A stretch of DNA of 51,583 bases from contig JFAX01000003.1 of NCBI GenBank assembly GCA_000585015.1, positions 162,702-214,284 of the forward strand, given 5' to 3'. Both the position numbers and the translations under genes were made by a program. Position 1 is the first letter of the stretch, and every line of letters begins with the position of its first letter. The notes under the pieces are model-generated. The model searched no databases. It was not told the origin of the DNA and saw only the letters and a list, made by a program, of their open reading frames with translations. Source of the stretch: Candidatus Accumulibacter adjunctus. GTDB taxonomy: Bacteria > Pseudomonadota > Gammaproteobacteria > Burkholderiales > Rhodocyclaceae. Of the stretch, positions 31,644 to 40,821 are shown one piece after another.

Positions 31644-33509
31644 TCACCGTGGCAGCCATGTGCTCACGGCGGGCCCGGGGCGCGCATCGGCACCAACCTT
31701 CAGCGCCGGTGCCCTCTGCGCCAGCGCAGCCAGCGACCCGGCAGCGACCGCGCCCATCCGCCCGCGTGACGCGCCGTACCATGCCAGCTGTTCAGGCAGC
31801 GGCTGCCGGACATCAGCCTCGCGGCGTTGCCCCATGGGCAACACGAGCCATTCACTGTGGGTGTCGAGACCGGACTCGATCCAGTCGGCCTTGGCAAGCT
31901 TCCGGTTCCAGCCGATCCGCAAGGCGCTTGCCTTGCCGTCGCCTGCGAACAGGTTGCCGTCGCTGCGGTTGTCTGCCAGCGGCGCCGGCATGGTCAGCGC
32001 GATCTCGTTGCCTGCGATCACGTTGCCCATCACCCAGTTGTTCCGCACCGAGAAATCCATCTCGCCGCGCGGATCGCGCTGACCCTCATCGACGATGGCT
32101 ATGCCGTCGAGCCCGTTGTGGACGACCAGGTTGAAAGCCAGGGTACTGAACGAGGTCTGGCGCAGGTAGATTCCACGCTGGCGATTGCCGACGACGATGT
32201 TGTTGTCCACCAGGAAACCCTGACACATCTCCAGGTGCAGGCCGAATCCGGAGTTGAAGGCGAGCAACGAGTCGGTGACGCGGTTGTTGCGGTTCTTCCA
32301 GTCGAACCAGAGGCCATCGCCGTGGTTGTTCGTTGCCTTGAAGCGCGTGATCGTCGAGTTGTTCAGGCCACCGTCGCCGACAAACTTGGCGCCACCTGCC
32401 TCCCACCACTTGTTGAAGCCGCGGGTGTTGTTCCGGCTGACGGTGACGTCGACGATCTTCCAGCCCGAACCTCGGCCGCCGAGTCCGGTTTGGCCACATT
32501 CGCTGAAGTTGCTGCTGATGATCTCGTGATCGGCTCCGTTCAGCCCCAGGCAGGTGCCGTCGGCGCGACGAATGTGGACGTTCTCGATGCGGATGCTCCT
32601 GCCGTCCAGCTGTACGGCGCCGCCACGGGTGGTGGCGGTGGTATTCGAGTGTGCGAAGCTGAGGTTTTTCAGTGACAATCGCTCGACACCGGTTGCCAAG
32701 GCGAGGCGCTGCAGGGCGGCCACCTCCACGGTGTGACCCGCGAGGCTGTCGGCAGCCACGCGGATCATCACGTTGCCCAGAACCCGATCGTAGTGGAAGC
32801 TGTTGACCGGCATGCTCTCGCGATCACCGTCGACGCGCCCGGGCCAGATGCCGCCGTTACCCGCGTGCAGGGCCACCAAAGGGTGGTCGGGGCGCCCCGG
32901 ATAGCCGTCGAATACGCTGCCGCCGATCTGCTGCAGAGGCTGGTCGTCGACGAACACCTGTTCGGGCTCGTAACCGATCGCAACGGTGAAGCGACCCGGA
33001 CCCGCTGGCTGCCAGCGGTCCACGATGACCGATCCCTTGATCAAGGTTCGCCCCTGCGCGTCGCCCTCGATCAGTGTTCGCGGATTCCCCGCCCAGGATC
33101 TCGCTGGGAGCAGGATGGGCTCCCGATAGACGCCTGCGGCGATGAACACATGGTCGCCGGGTTGCAGGCGCTTCATCGCTGCGGCAATCGTCATCAGCGG
33201 CTGTGACCTGCTGCCGGCGCCGGCATCGGAAGCGTCAGTGTGCTGCGGGTTGACCACCAGAGTCGCAGCCAGGACCGTGCTCCAGACGATCGCTGGAGCC
33301 ACCAGTCCGAGCATCATTCCCGGCGCGACCAGCCGGATCAAGTTGAAGAGAGGCGGTCGTCTCGCCATCGCTTCAGAGCCATCAGCCAGTGCGGCAGGCA
33401 AGTCCGCAGACCGTGCTGCGGGCGACAAGCACCGATTCATCAGCGCGCGTGCCGCATGACGACTGAGCCACCCAAGACGCTCAAGCAGTCCCATTCGTCC
33501 ATCGCTCAT
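31644..33509 (-). CDS. Membrane-anchored right-handed beta-helix protein
   Basis: A 621-residue protein. After a basic N-terminus one long helix (RLVAPGMMLGLVAPAIVWST) anchors it; the rest is a parallel beta-helix with Asn ladders and short repeats: TIAAAMKRLQPGDHVFIAAG, then VTVSRNNTRGFNK, ITRFKATNNHGDGLWFDW, DSLLAFNSGFGLHLEM and NNIVVGNRQRGIYLRQ. Such folds are polysaccharide lyases, epimerases or depolymerases, here probably acting on the polymer in the periplasm. Start uncertain: ATG 33509 overlaps the ligase stop by 29 bp; ATG 33494 and 33368 are alternatives. It is last in its unit. Which enzyme class is open. Confidence 0.78.
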   Translation of the reverse strand: MSDGRMGLLERLGWLSRHAARALMNRCLSPAARSADLPAALADGSEAMARRPPLFNLIRLVAPGMMLGLVAPAIVWSTVLAATLVVNPQHTDASDAGAGSRSQPLMTIAAAMKRLQPGDHVFIAAGVYREPILLPARSWAGNPRTLIEGDAQGRTLIKGSVIVDRWQPAGPGRFTVAIGYEPEQVFVDDQPLQQIGGSVFDGYPGRPDHPLVALHAGNGGIWPGRVDGDRESMPVNSFHYDRVLGNVMIRVAADSLAGHTVEVAALQRLALATGVERLSLKNLSFAHSNTTATTRGGAVQLDGRSIRIENVHIRRADGTCLGLNGADHEIISSNFSECGQTGLGGRGSGWKIVDVTVSRNNTRGFNKWWEAGGAKFVGDGGLNNSTITRFKATNNHGDGLWFDWKNRNNRVTDSLLAFNSGFGLHLEMCQGFLVDNNIVVGNRQRGIYLRQTSFSTLAFNLVVHNGLDGIAIVDEGQRDPRGEMDFSVRNNWVMGNVIAGNEIALTMPAPLADNRSDGNLFAGDGKASALRIGWNRKLAKADWIESGLDTHSEWLVLPMGQRREADVRQPLPEQLAWYGASRGRMGAVAAGSLAALAQRAPALKVGADARPGPAVSTWLPR

Positions 33510-34821
33510 CACCGCTGCGTCGGGTCGTGGAGTTGGCGGCGAGCAAAGATTCCTCACCCTGTTCTGCGGAGCAGACCAGCGCGCACATGAGCGCTGAGCA
33601 CAACCAGTAAACGTAGCTGCTGCCCGCACTGTTCAAGACTGGATTGAATGCCATGACCGTAAGACCACTGAGCGTGATCAGGAAGTACATGGCCAGCTGC
33701 GCTCTCAAGAAACTCTGCTTTGGCTCGCCCGACACCCACGCCCTTGTCAGCACCCTCCACGCCGCATACAGGATCGATAGCAGTCCCAGAACAAAGGGAA
33801 TGGCAGCCAGCAAACCGCCGTTGGCCAGGATGTCCAATGGATCGGAGTGCGTTGGCAGTGACTGCGTGGTCGTGTTGACCGAGAACAAGTCAAAGTGGTC
33901 GACCGACGGCGCAGCAAATCCACGACCCCATAGCCATGAAGCCAGAAAACGGTCGATCGCAATCTGGTAAGTGTGCATCCGGTAGACGGTATTGCCGTCC
34001 GGCAGATGGGATTTCGTTGCCTCATAGAGAAGCACTACGCCCAGAATCGCGACTATCCCGAGTAGAGCGCCGAGGATTCGCCGCAAGCCGGCACGGATCC
34101 GGTCAGGATCCTTGGCAGTCCGGATCATCAGCTCGTCAACGAAAACCCAGGTGAAGATCATCAGGAGAACGATATACCCCGTGATCTTGTTTGGCGCGAC
34201 CGCTGCCAATATGCAGAGCAGGACTCCGACCACGCGCACGGCGAGGTTGCGGCTCGCGATGAGCGGCAGGGCAGCGGCGACCAGAACGACATGCTCCATT
34301 CCGTGATAGAGCATGTTGCCAAAGTGAAGGGTATTCATCAGCACACCAAGCAATGAAACACCAACCACAGCCATCGTGATACTACGCACGAGAACGCTTG
34401 GCGCGCGCGACGTCCTGATGAGCCACAGGTTGACCGGACCGCCGAGAGCGACGGAGACGCCCATGAGCAGGAAGCTATGGTCAATGGCAAAGGCGAACCT
34501 GGCGTATAGACTGCCCCCAATCACGAAGGCTGCGAAAAGAATCAACCCGAGGTAGGTGCGGATGACTTGCCCAAGTGCCGGCCGCAAATCGGGCCGAAAG
34601 AGCAGGCGACCCGCAACGCACAGGAGTGTCGCGGCGATCGCCAGGACGGTCGGCAAATGGCGCGTGAGTGAGCGTCGCCAGAGCTCGATGGCAAACGGAT
34701 CGACGGCCCACAACACCTGCAGGGCGATGGCGAAGACGACCAAGCCATCGGTGAAGTCGATCGACATTCTGCGCGAGGCTGCAGGAACAGGTTGCGTCAC
34801 CAAGAAAGACATGCGGGTCAT
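33481..34821 (-). CDS. O-antigen ligase/polymerase-like membrane protein
   Basis: A 446-residue membrane protein with about 11 helices and the Wzy/WaaL-type large periplasmic loop near the C-terminal third: YRMHTYQIAIDRFLASWLWG, then NTTTQSLPTHSDPLDILANG, with the characteristic H-S and NGGLL sequence. It would polymerise the repeat units (Wzy role) or attach the chain to another carrier; sequence cannot decide. ATG 34821 was chosen, preceded by CGGAG; the frame continues upstream into the acetyltransferase region, where it is not hydrophobic. It is 19 bp behind the acetyltransferase and overlaps the beta-helix gene. Confidence 0.85.
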   Translation of the reverse strand: MTRMSFLVTQPVPAASRRMSIDFTDGLVVFAIALQVLWAVDPFAIELWRRSLTRHLPTVLAIAATLLCVAGRLLFRPDLRPALGQVIRTYLGLILFAAFVIGGSLYARFAFAIDHSFLLMGVSVALGGPVNLWLIRTSRAPSVLVRSITMAVVGVSLLGVLMNTLHFGNMLYHGMEHVVLVAAALPLIASRNLAVRVVGVLLCILAAVAPNKITGYIVLLMIFTWVFVDELMIRTAKDPDRIRAGLRRILGALLGIVAILGVVLLYEATKSHLPDGNTVYRMHTYQIAIDRFLASWLWGRGFAAPSVDHFDLFSVNTTTQSLPTHSDPLDILANGGLLAAIPFVLGLLSILYAAWRVLTRAWVSGEPKQSFLRAQLAMYFLITLSGLTVMAFNPVLNSAGSSYVYWLCSALMCALVCSAEQGEESLLAANSTTRRSGDERWTNGTA

Positions 34822-34840
34822 CAGTACTCCGTGCAACAGG

Positions 34841-35398
34841 TTACTGGCAGGCGTGTCGCGGCCCGCGCCCATCGTTCTGCTGGCCATTGCGAAACTTGAC
34901 GATGCGCGCCGGAACTCCGGCGACCACGGCGTACGGTGGGACGCTGCGCGTGACGACGCTGCCGGCAGCAATGATCGCCCCGTCATCGATGTGAACACCG
35001 GGCAGAATGATGGCACGGGTACCGATCCATACGTCGTTGCCGATGCGCACCGGCCGGCGCGGTGCCGCTCCCTGTGCACTCATCGGGATGTCCAGACGGC
35101 TGACCTCGTGCGAGTTCGACATGACGACCACGTCTGGTCCCATCATCACGTCGTCACCAATATCGACATCATGGTCGATGCGGCAACCATGCCCAAGTTG
35201 CGAGCGGTGGCCAAGCTTGACGTAGGTTCCGCTGCCGAAGTAGGCGCGGCGCTTAATGATCACGTCGTCACCGCAATAGCTGAAAATCCTCCGCACGAGC
35301 TTTCGCCGCAACCAGTAACCAAGCCGCCAGCCGGGCATCGGCTGCGTCGGCCAGTGCCAGGCGAACAGGTAATAGACCAGCCTTGAAAGGTTCTTCAT
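34841..35398 (-). CDS. WcaF/maltose-O-acetyltransferase-like enzyme
   Basis: A 185-residue hexapeptide acetyltransferase with the helical N-terminus of the LacA/WcaF type ([20 protein letters not shown]), the beta-helix ([39 protein letters not shown]) and the catalytic His in [10 protein letters not shown]. The end reads [17 protein letters not shown], the usual closing loop. It would acetylate a sugar hydroxyl of the repeat unit using acetyl-CoA. ATG 35398 has GAGG upstream and follows the flippase stop by 1 bp; an ATG 8 codons earlier overlaps the flippase and has no such site. Confidence 0.87.
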   Translation of the reverse strand: MKNLSRLVYYLFAWHWPTQPMPGWRLGYWLRRKLVRRIFSYCGDDVIIKRRAYFGSGTYVKLGHRSQLGHGCRIDHDVDIGDDVMMGPDVVVMSNSHEVSRLDIPMSAQGAAPRRPVRIGNDVWIGTRAIILPGVHIDDGAIIAAGSVVTRSVPPYAVVAGVPARIVKFRNGQQNDGRGPRHACQ

Positions 35399-35399
35399 T

Positions 35400-36665
35400 T
35401 CAGCCTCGCCGAATGTCATCAATCATGCCAAAGACCAAGTAGAGCAACGCGGACAGCGCTCCCAGAGCGGTGCTCCAGGCCAAGCCGATGGCGCCGAATT
35501 CGCTCGTCAGTAGGATCACCGGAAGGGTTGATACAGCCGAACCGATGAGAGCCGACACGGCAATGCGCCTCGTCTGCAAACGAGCCCGATCATGGTAAAT
35601 GGCGACCCTGCTGGCAAAAAGGATCAGAACGTAGAGCGCCTGCGGCCAGAGGATCTCCGCATAGGTAGTGTAGGCACTACCGAGGAAGACCTGAACGATG
35701 GGTTCGGCGAACAAGGCCAGCGGCAGCAGCAGCAGGGCCCATACGCCGATCACTCCGGCAGCGAAACGGGTAGCGTACTTGCGCAACGCGGCGCTCCCCC
35801 CTGCCCGATAGACCTCGGCAAAACGGATCGGCATCATGTTGTCGAGGGTAGTGCCGATGGCGTTGGTGAAACCGAGCAGGCCGGAGATCGAGCGGTAGGC
35901 GCCAATCCCGGCAGCCCCAACCACCGGCGCGGCAAGATAGACGATGCCCTGCGAACCAAGCCACTGCGCTTGGAATGGCACGACGAAGTCGCGCGCGAGC
36001 CGCCAGTTCTGGACTAAGAACGAACGTGCAGCGGGCAACGAACAGGGAAACCGCAGGCGAACTGCAGCACCGATCGCAACGGGGACGCTTGCTGCGCCCC
36101 AAAGCAGAACACCGAGGTCGAGCGTCATCGACCCGGATCGCGCCAGCAGAAAGGCGGCGATAAGGATCGGCGAATACGTCAGCGCGTCTAAGGAGAGCAG
36201 TGCCGCGCCATCACGGTTCAGAAAGCAGAGCTTCCTACTCCACTCGAGAAGGGGAAGTGCGAAGGAAGACGCGGTCAGGCCGAGTACCGCCAGCACCGAG
36301 ATGCCGGCGACGCCGGTTGAAAGGCAGACCGACAGCCCCAAGAGGGCGAGCAACGCCAGAGCACCACTGGTCACGAACTGGGCCGACAGGCTGGCGGCGA
36401 TCAGACTTATCCTCTCCTCGCCGTCGTCGACATGCGGTGCACGGGTGACCAACGGGTTGGCTACCATCGACACACTGACGCTGACGAAGTACTGCTGCGC
36501 GAGGCTGATCAGCGCGTAAATGCCGAAGGCCGTCGGCCCGAGGGCGCGCGCATAGATGATCGCAAGAATGAAGTTGCAGCCGCTGACCAGCATCTGGTCA
36601 GCGAGAACCCAGTGCACATGTCGTATCCGCAGCAGCATCCGCTGCAGCCCTCTTGTCACTGCCAC
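35400..36665 (-). CDS. Polysaccharide flippase (Wzx/MATE-like), copy 2
   Basis: A 421-residue MOP-superfamily transporter with about 12 membrane helices. It opens [20 protein letters not shown], then [18 protein letters not shown], closely parallel to copy 1 (DQVVVSGCNF, ARMLDSDSFGHYSL), so the two share descent. Otherwise the sequences differ considerably. It sits with the ligase-like protein in the deacetylase-to-beta-helix unit; copy 1 sits with the glycosyltransferases. Two flippases may serve two different units, or one may be redundant. The acetyltransferase gene begins 1 bp after its stop. Confidence 0.87.
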   Translation of the reverse strand: MAVTRGLQRMLLRIRHVHWVLADQMLVSGCNFILAIIYARALGPTAFGIYALISLAQQYFVSVSVSMVANPLVTRAPHVDDGEERISLIAASLSAQFVTSGALALLALLGLSVCLSTGVAGISVLAVLGLTASSFALPLLEWSRKLCFLNRDGAALLSLDALTYSPILIAAFLLARSGSMTLDLGVLLWGAASVPVAIGAAVRLRFPCSLPAARSFLVQNWRLARDFVVPFQAQWLGSQGIVYLAAPVVGAAGIGAYRSISGLLGFTNAIGTTLDNMMPIRFAEVYRAGGSAALRKYATRFAAGVIGVWALLLLPLALFAEPIVQVFLGSAYTTYAEILWPQALYVLILFASRVAIYHDRARLQTRRIAVSALIGSAVSTLPVILLTSEFGAIGLAWSTALGALSALLYLVFGMIDDIRRG

Positions 36666-36738
36666 ATCCTTCTGGGGCCGTGTGGCCGTTCCGCAAGCGC
36701 CGAGCGCTGTGGCAGCGGCACGTTTCTCTCAAGCCACA

Positions 36739-38124
36739 TCAGAGCAACCGCCGCAGCGTGCTCTGGGCACGGATTCCGAGTCGCTCGCGCACGGCACGGA
36801 CGGCCGCCTGCAGCGTCTGGTCAACCGAAGTGCCCGAATCGATGATCACGGCGTTCGGCAGGCGGTGCGCCAGCGCTGCATAGGCCGCGGTCAAGGAACG
36901 AGCCGCGTCGAGCGATATCTCGCCCTTGCGCGCGACGAGATTCTCCGCCGGAGCGTCCAGGACCAGCCACAGGTCCGGTTGCGGTATCAGAGGCGACAGC
37001 CACCGTGCCAGGGTGAAGCGCGCGGGCAGGCGGTACCGCCGCTGATCAACGAGCAGGTCGTGGTAGTAGCGGTCGAAGACGATCAGCGTCGAGCGGATCT
37101 TCGACGGCATGACGTGGCGCAGCCAGCTCGACCAGTAGTCGGCGGCGAACATGCCGATCTTCAGGCAACTGGCGAGTCGGCCGCGAGGCTCCTGCGCGTG
37201 CGGATCCCTGACCGTCGTTCCGCCTGCCGTTCGGCCGAAGTGGGGACGCAGGTGGAAGCGTCGGACGCCACGGAAAGCGCTCGCGAATTCCTTCTCGAGG
37301 TGCTCGATCACCGTCGTCTTGCCGCTGCCGTCGGGCCCCAGGATGGCGACGATGAAGCCGCTGGGATTGATCACGCGGCGGAAGATTCGCCGCGACTCCT
37401 GAAGCCTGCTGCTCATCCGACCCGGCATCGACTCCCTGGGAAGGTTCCTGCTCAAGCATCCCGCCAGCGACTCGCGCCGCGTGCGGAACCAGGCGACATC
37501 CATGCGCGCGATCGCGCAGCTCACTTCCTGCACGAGCTCGGCAGGAAACATGCGCTGCAGCGACTCGCGGCAACCGCTGGCATCCTCATCGAACAGGGCG
37601 CGCAGTTGCTCCAAGTGCCGCTCTTCCACGCACTCCTTTTCCACCCGCTTGAACAGATAGTACTCAAACTCGACTGCCGCCGATGGAATCCAGAACCCGG
37701 CCGGCGAGCGCCGCCGCGTCGCGAGAACGGACTCGCTGCGCAACCACAGGCGGGCGTCGAGGCGATAGTTGGCTGCCGAATCGGGGTGCAGGTAGGCGAT
37801 CCGCTCACCCTCCTGGCGCGCGAGGACGAAATAGCGCGCCGATATTTCATGCTCGAGAACCTGGACGATCTGTGCACCGCTGACGCACTCCGGCGTGTTG
37901 AGAATCGCCGGGAGCCTGGCGAAGTCACGCTCGCAGACCATGAAATCGACATCGGAAGCGATCCTCTCCGGATAGTCCCGATGTCCGGCGAGGATCACGT
38001 ACGGGATCCCGTGCGCTTCCAGCGCAGTGCAGAAGTCGATGAACATCTGCTTGCGCACGGCCGCGAGGCGCCCGGGTGTCGTCGGGGCATGTTCCGTCCG
38101 ATCGAGATTCGTCGTGCTTGCCAT
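36739..38124 (-). CDS. Nucleotidyltransferase-like / thymidylate-kinase-like fusion
   Basis: A 461-residue two-domain protein. Residues 25-240 look like a nucleotidyltransferase fold: FCTALEAHGIPYVILAGHRD, then ASDVDFMV with the DxD. Residues 255-461 form a P-loop kinase of thymidylate-kinase type: AILGPDGSGKTTVIEHLEKE (Walker A about 263-270), FDRYYHDLLVD and LWLVLDAPAENLVARKGE. The NTase domain lacks the usual GS before DxD in clear form. Such fusions occur at EPS loci; they may activate or phosphorylate a sugar or carrier. ATG 38124 has GGGAG 8 bp upstream. It is 73 bp before the flippase gene. True dTMP kinase activity is unlikely. Confidence 0.8.
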   Translation of the reverse strand: MASTTNLDRTEHAPTTPGRLAAVRKQMFIDFCTALEAHGIPYVILAGHRDYPERIASDVDFMVCERDFARLPAILNTPECVSGAQIVQVLEHEISARYFVLARQEGERIAYLHPDSAANYRLDARLWLRSESVLATRRRSPAGFWIPSAAVEFEYYLFKRVEKECVEERHLEQLRALFDEDASGCRESLQRMFPAELVQEVSCAIARMDVAWFRTRRESLAGCLSRNLPRESMPGRMSSRLQESRRIFRRVINPSGFIVAILGPDGSGKTTVIEHLEKEFASAFRGVRRFHLRPHFGRTAGGTTVRDPHAQEPRGRLASCLKIGMFAADYWSSWLRHVMPSKIRSTLIVFDRYYHDLLVDQRRYRLPARFTLARWLSPLIPQPDLWLVLDAPAENLVARKGEISLDAARSLTAAYAALAHRLPNAVIIDSGTSVDQTLQAAVRAVRERLGIRAQSTLRRLL

Positions 38125-38189
38125 CTTGACTCCCAACTCAACTCCAGTGCCTTCTCGCCCGCCCTGCATGACGTGTATCCTCGCAGCCA

Positions 38190-38930
38190 TCAGCGAAGCC
38201 ATTGCCGCAAGCCGCGGTAGGCTCCTTCCGGAAGAAGCGCTCTGACCACCTGCTTCGTGGTAAAGACGGCCTGACGAGCGTACAGTGAGTCCGATCGAAT
38301 CAGCCGGAGAAAATCCTTGTCCGACGTGCCACACAGGATGTTGTTGCGTCGCAGCATTCTTGATGCCTGGAAGGGCGGCCGGTTGACCCCCCAGTCGGTC
38401 GTCAGCAGGTAGTCAAAGCCGGCATCGCGCGCCGCCCGCACCACGGCCTCGCTATAGCCACCACCGGGAAAGGCGAGCGCATCCACCCGATGCCCGAGGA
38501 CGTTCTCGAGAATCTCCTTGCTGACGAAGATCTGCCGACGTGACTCATCGACGCTCAGAACATCCAGCTTGACGTGATCGTGCGAATGCGAGCCCACCTT
38601 CATCCCGAGGCGCTCGAGTTCGCGAATCTCATGCTGATCGAGGTAGCCCGCTCTGCCGATGTTCGCCGTCGAGACGAAGAACCAACCAGTGAAACCCTTT
38701 CTCGCAAGACACTCCGCGTTGATGAGGTCACTCTTGTAGCCATCGTCGAAGGTGACGCCGATGCGGTACCGGTCGTCGGTGAAATCCAGCCTGTGCGAAC
38801 GCAGGACCGATAGCCCGGACTGGGCGATGAGGTCGACCTGATGGCTGAATTCGTCGTGCGTCAGCACATAGACGTCCCCGCCAGAGCTGGACATTTCCGT
38901 GCGGTGATAGGTTATGAACTGCAGTGGCAT
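38190..38930 (-). CDS. Polysaccharide deacetylase (NodB-like)
   Basis: A 246-residue carbohydrate esterase family 4 enzyme. Motif 1 is GVTFDDGYKSD (D62/D63), motif 2 is VGSHSHDHVKLD with metal ligands H115 and H119, and later DALAFPGGGYSE carries the third motif. It removes N- or O-acetyl groups from a polysaccharide, which would make the polymer more cationic. No signal peptide is present, so it acts in the cytoplasm or is exported otherwise; XrtB loci often carry this form. It starts the second unit, 176 bp behind epsI. The presence of several acetyltransferases together with a deacetylase suggests tuned acetylation. Confidence 0.88.
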   Translation of the reverse strand: MPLQFITYHRTEMSSSGGDVYVLTHDEFSHQVDLIAQSGLSVLRSHRLDFTDDRYRIGVTFDDGYKSDLINAECLARKGFTGWFFVSTANIGRAGYLDQHEIRELERLGMKVGSHSHDHVKLDVLSVDESRRQIFVSKEILENVLGHRVDALAFPGGGYSEAVVRAARDAGFDYLLTTDWGVNRPPFQASRMLRRNNILCGTSDKDFLRLIRSDSLYARQAVFTTKQVVRALLPEGAYRGLRQWLR

Positions 38931-39106
38931 GGCTCACTCTCGACTATGGTTTCGCTGCTTGCTGCTGGTGGTGGCGGGGCGCTTGCCTCCACGCCGTGAG
39001 CGCCAGTGCCGCTGAGGCGTGGCTGCCCGTGACGGTCGCTCGCCACCGCACCCCGTTGGGCCATTGGCGTGCTGACGGCCTTTTTCTTCATGGTCTGGCG
39101 ATGACG
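38931..39106. other. Gap between epsI and the deacetylase gene
   Basis: 176 bp with no gene. The shared 17 bp motif is absent here, so transcription may run through from epsI. Confidence 0.4.
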
Positions 39107-39793
39107 TTAGCGGGTCGCACGGCCTGCCAGCCGAATCCGGTCTTCCGCCGTGGTCGCGGCGAGCAGGTCCCTGATGAACTCATCGTGCAGCGCGTAGGCG
39201 CTGGCCTCCTGGTCACTGATCGACGACACGCGGACGAGCATCCCGTCCGGCACCTTGCCCGTGATGCCATAGCGGATCTGCAGCAGCTTGCGGCTGATTC
39301 CCGGCAGCGTGACCTGGTCACCGACGGTGATCCAGTAGGTGATCGGCTCGTTCCTCTTCCCCTGTGCGGCAACGAGTCGGCGAACAGGAAGCATGCCGGC
39401 AGTCATCGCCACTTCATTCTCGACGCTTTTCGAGAGTTGGAAGCCCTGTGCGGTGTAGCAGAATTCCGGGCGGTGCACCTGCGTCTTGTCGCTCCCCTGG
39501 TCGCCACCATAGGCAATCGAGAGCATGACGCGCTGCCCCTGGCTGTTGACGTAGGTTCGCGCCAGCGTCTGGTCGTAGATGGCGTCAAGCCTTTCCTGGA
39601 CGTCCGGGCTCACCGTTACCGGAATCAGCAGGGGGTCGATCGTCCAGTCACCAAAGCGTTGCGGAATCGATGCCGCGAGATCGATCCGCGGCCCGTGCTC
39701 GGCGATTCGCTGCGTCGGCTTGAGGGCGATGGCCAGCCCCGACGCGGCCAGCATCAGCAACAGCAGAATGACATGGCGCAGGCAAGGCTTCAT
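39107..39793 (-). CDS. epsI: Exosortase-associated protein EpsI
   Basis: A 228-residue envelope protein of the EpsI family (DUF3485) that accompanies exosortases. An N-terminal membrane helix (HVILLLLMLAASGLAIAL) is followed by IPQRFGDWTIDPLL and the motif QVHRPEFCYTAQGFQLSKS, with H107 and C112 conserved in the family. It ends with a basic helix (DLLAATTAEDRIRLAGRATR). Its start overlaps the exosortase stop by 4 bp, as always in these loci. EpsI is needed for, or assists, exosortase or polysaccharide function; the exact reaction is not established. Here it is separate from the exosortase rather than fused. Confidence 0.9.
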   Translation of the reverse strand: MKPCLRHVILLLLMLAASGLAIALKPTQRIAEHGPRIDLAASIPQRFGDWTIDPLLIPVTVSPDVQERLDAIYDQTLARTYVNSQGQRVMLSIAYGGDQGSDKTQVHRPEFCYTAQGFQLSKSVENEVAMTAGMLPVRRLVAAQGKRNEPITYWITVGDQVTLPGISRKLLQIRYGITGKVPDGMLVRVSSISDQEASAYALHDEFIRDLLAATTAEDRIRLAGRATR

Positions 39794-40707
39794 GGCGTCA
39801 TCCCTCGCTGGCGCATCGTCGCACCGTCGATTCGGCGCTCACCCCAGTGAATCAGCGAATCGACGGCAATGATCAGCAACAGCGCCGAAAGGAACAGCAC
39901 CATGCCGGCGAAGCCGTGCAGGAAGCCCTGCCCCGCTTCGTCGCCGAAGTGGTAGGTGATCAGCGTCAGCACCATCACGCGGATGACGTTGGCCGTAAAG
40001 GAGATCGGCACGATCAGCACGGCCAGCGTCACGTTGCGCAACAGCGAGTCGCGACGGACGATGTTGAGGTAGAGCAGGCCGAGCGCCTCGAGGGTGAACA
40101 GCGTGTGCAGGCCGGCACATGCATCGGCAACGAGCAGCTTGTACTGGCCGATCTGCAGGATCACGCCCATGCGCGAGATGGGATAGCCGGCCCAGAACAG
40201 AATGTGCTCGGCGACGTAGGAGACGGCCGCCTTCATCGGCATGGTCAGCGCTTCGACGATCGAACCGGGCAGCGGGATCATGAACATCATGAAGAACAGC
40301 GGGAACCACTGGGCCTTGAGCGCTGCCGTGCCGCGGGTGAGCAGCAGGATCGCAGCCAGCAGCCAGATCATCGAGGCGATCTCGAAGAGCACGATATCCT
40401 GCGAGCGACCGACGACGTAGAGCAGCAGGCCGATGCTCAGCGTGGGCCAGCCCCACGCACTGGGTCTGCCGGTTTCGCTTGCCTGCCACATGCCCGGCCA
40501 CTTCCGCCAGGCAAGCCAGCAGGCGATCGACAGGACGATCGGGCCGTGCTTCTGCTCGTCGCTTGCCCAGGTGGTCCGAGACAGGTCGAGCAGGCTGGGC
40601 AGATAGAGCGCCAGCAGGCCGACGACGATCGGCAGCCAGCTCAGCCACTGCCCGGTCACCGCTGCTGTCGTCGGCGCGATCGCCCGCGTGCCCATATCCA
40701 TGCCCAT
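39790..40707 (-). CDS. xrtB: Exosortase B (XrtB/EpsH)
   Basis: A 305-residue membrane peptidase with about eight helices, the sorting enzyme that cleaves PEP-CTERM tails. The catalytic residues are in place: C197 in LVADACAGLHTLFT, R243 in TANVIRVMVL and H264 in QGFLHGFAGM. This supports an active enzyme. The MFMIPLPGSIVEALTMP loop is typical of the B type. ATG 40707 follows AGGG by a good distance; the frame extends 35 codons upstream but is Cys/Arg-rich and not hydrophobic. It follows epsG by 114 bp and overlaps epsI. Clients in this window are the proteins at 8177 and 21371. Confidence 0.92.
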   Translation of the reverse strand: MGMDMGTRAIAPTTAAVTGQWLSWLPIVVGLLALYLPSLLDLSRTTWASDEQKHGPIVLSIACWLAWRKWPGMWQASETGRPSAWGWPTLSIGLLLYVVGRSQDIVLFEIASMIWLLAAILLLTRGTAALKAQWFPLFFMMFMIPLPGSIVEALTMPMKAAVSYVAEHILFWAGYPISRMGVILQIGQYKLLVADACAGLHTLFTLEALGLLYLNIVRRDSLLRNVTLAVLIVPISFTANVIRVMVLTLITYHFGDEAGQGFLHGFAGMVLFLSALLLIIAVDSLIHWGERRIDGATMRQRGMTP

Positions 40708-40821
40708 GCCGACCCTACTCCCCGTACGCCGGCGGCCGTTGCATGCGACCGTACAGCCGGGCTGGCAGTGCGCGCAGCGACTGGCCCTTGTCGAGCTGGA
40801 ATGCACAGGCAAACATTCGCT

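Noticed and set aside
30126-31769. A 547-codon plus-strand frame across the first flippase
   Set aside because: It is antisense to a clear membrane transporter and is hydrophilic low-complexity.
36739-38124. Housekeeping thymidylate kinase
   Set aside because: It is fused to a nucleotidyltransferase-like domain and lies inside an EPS locus; the housekeeping enzyme is much shorter.
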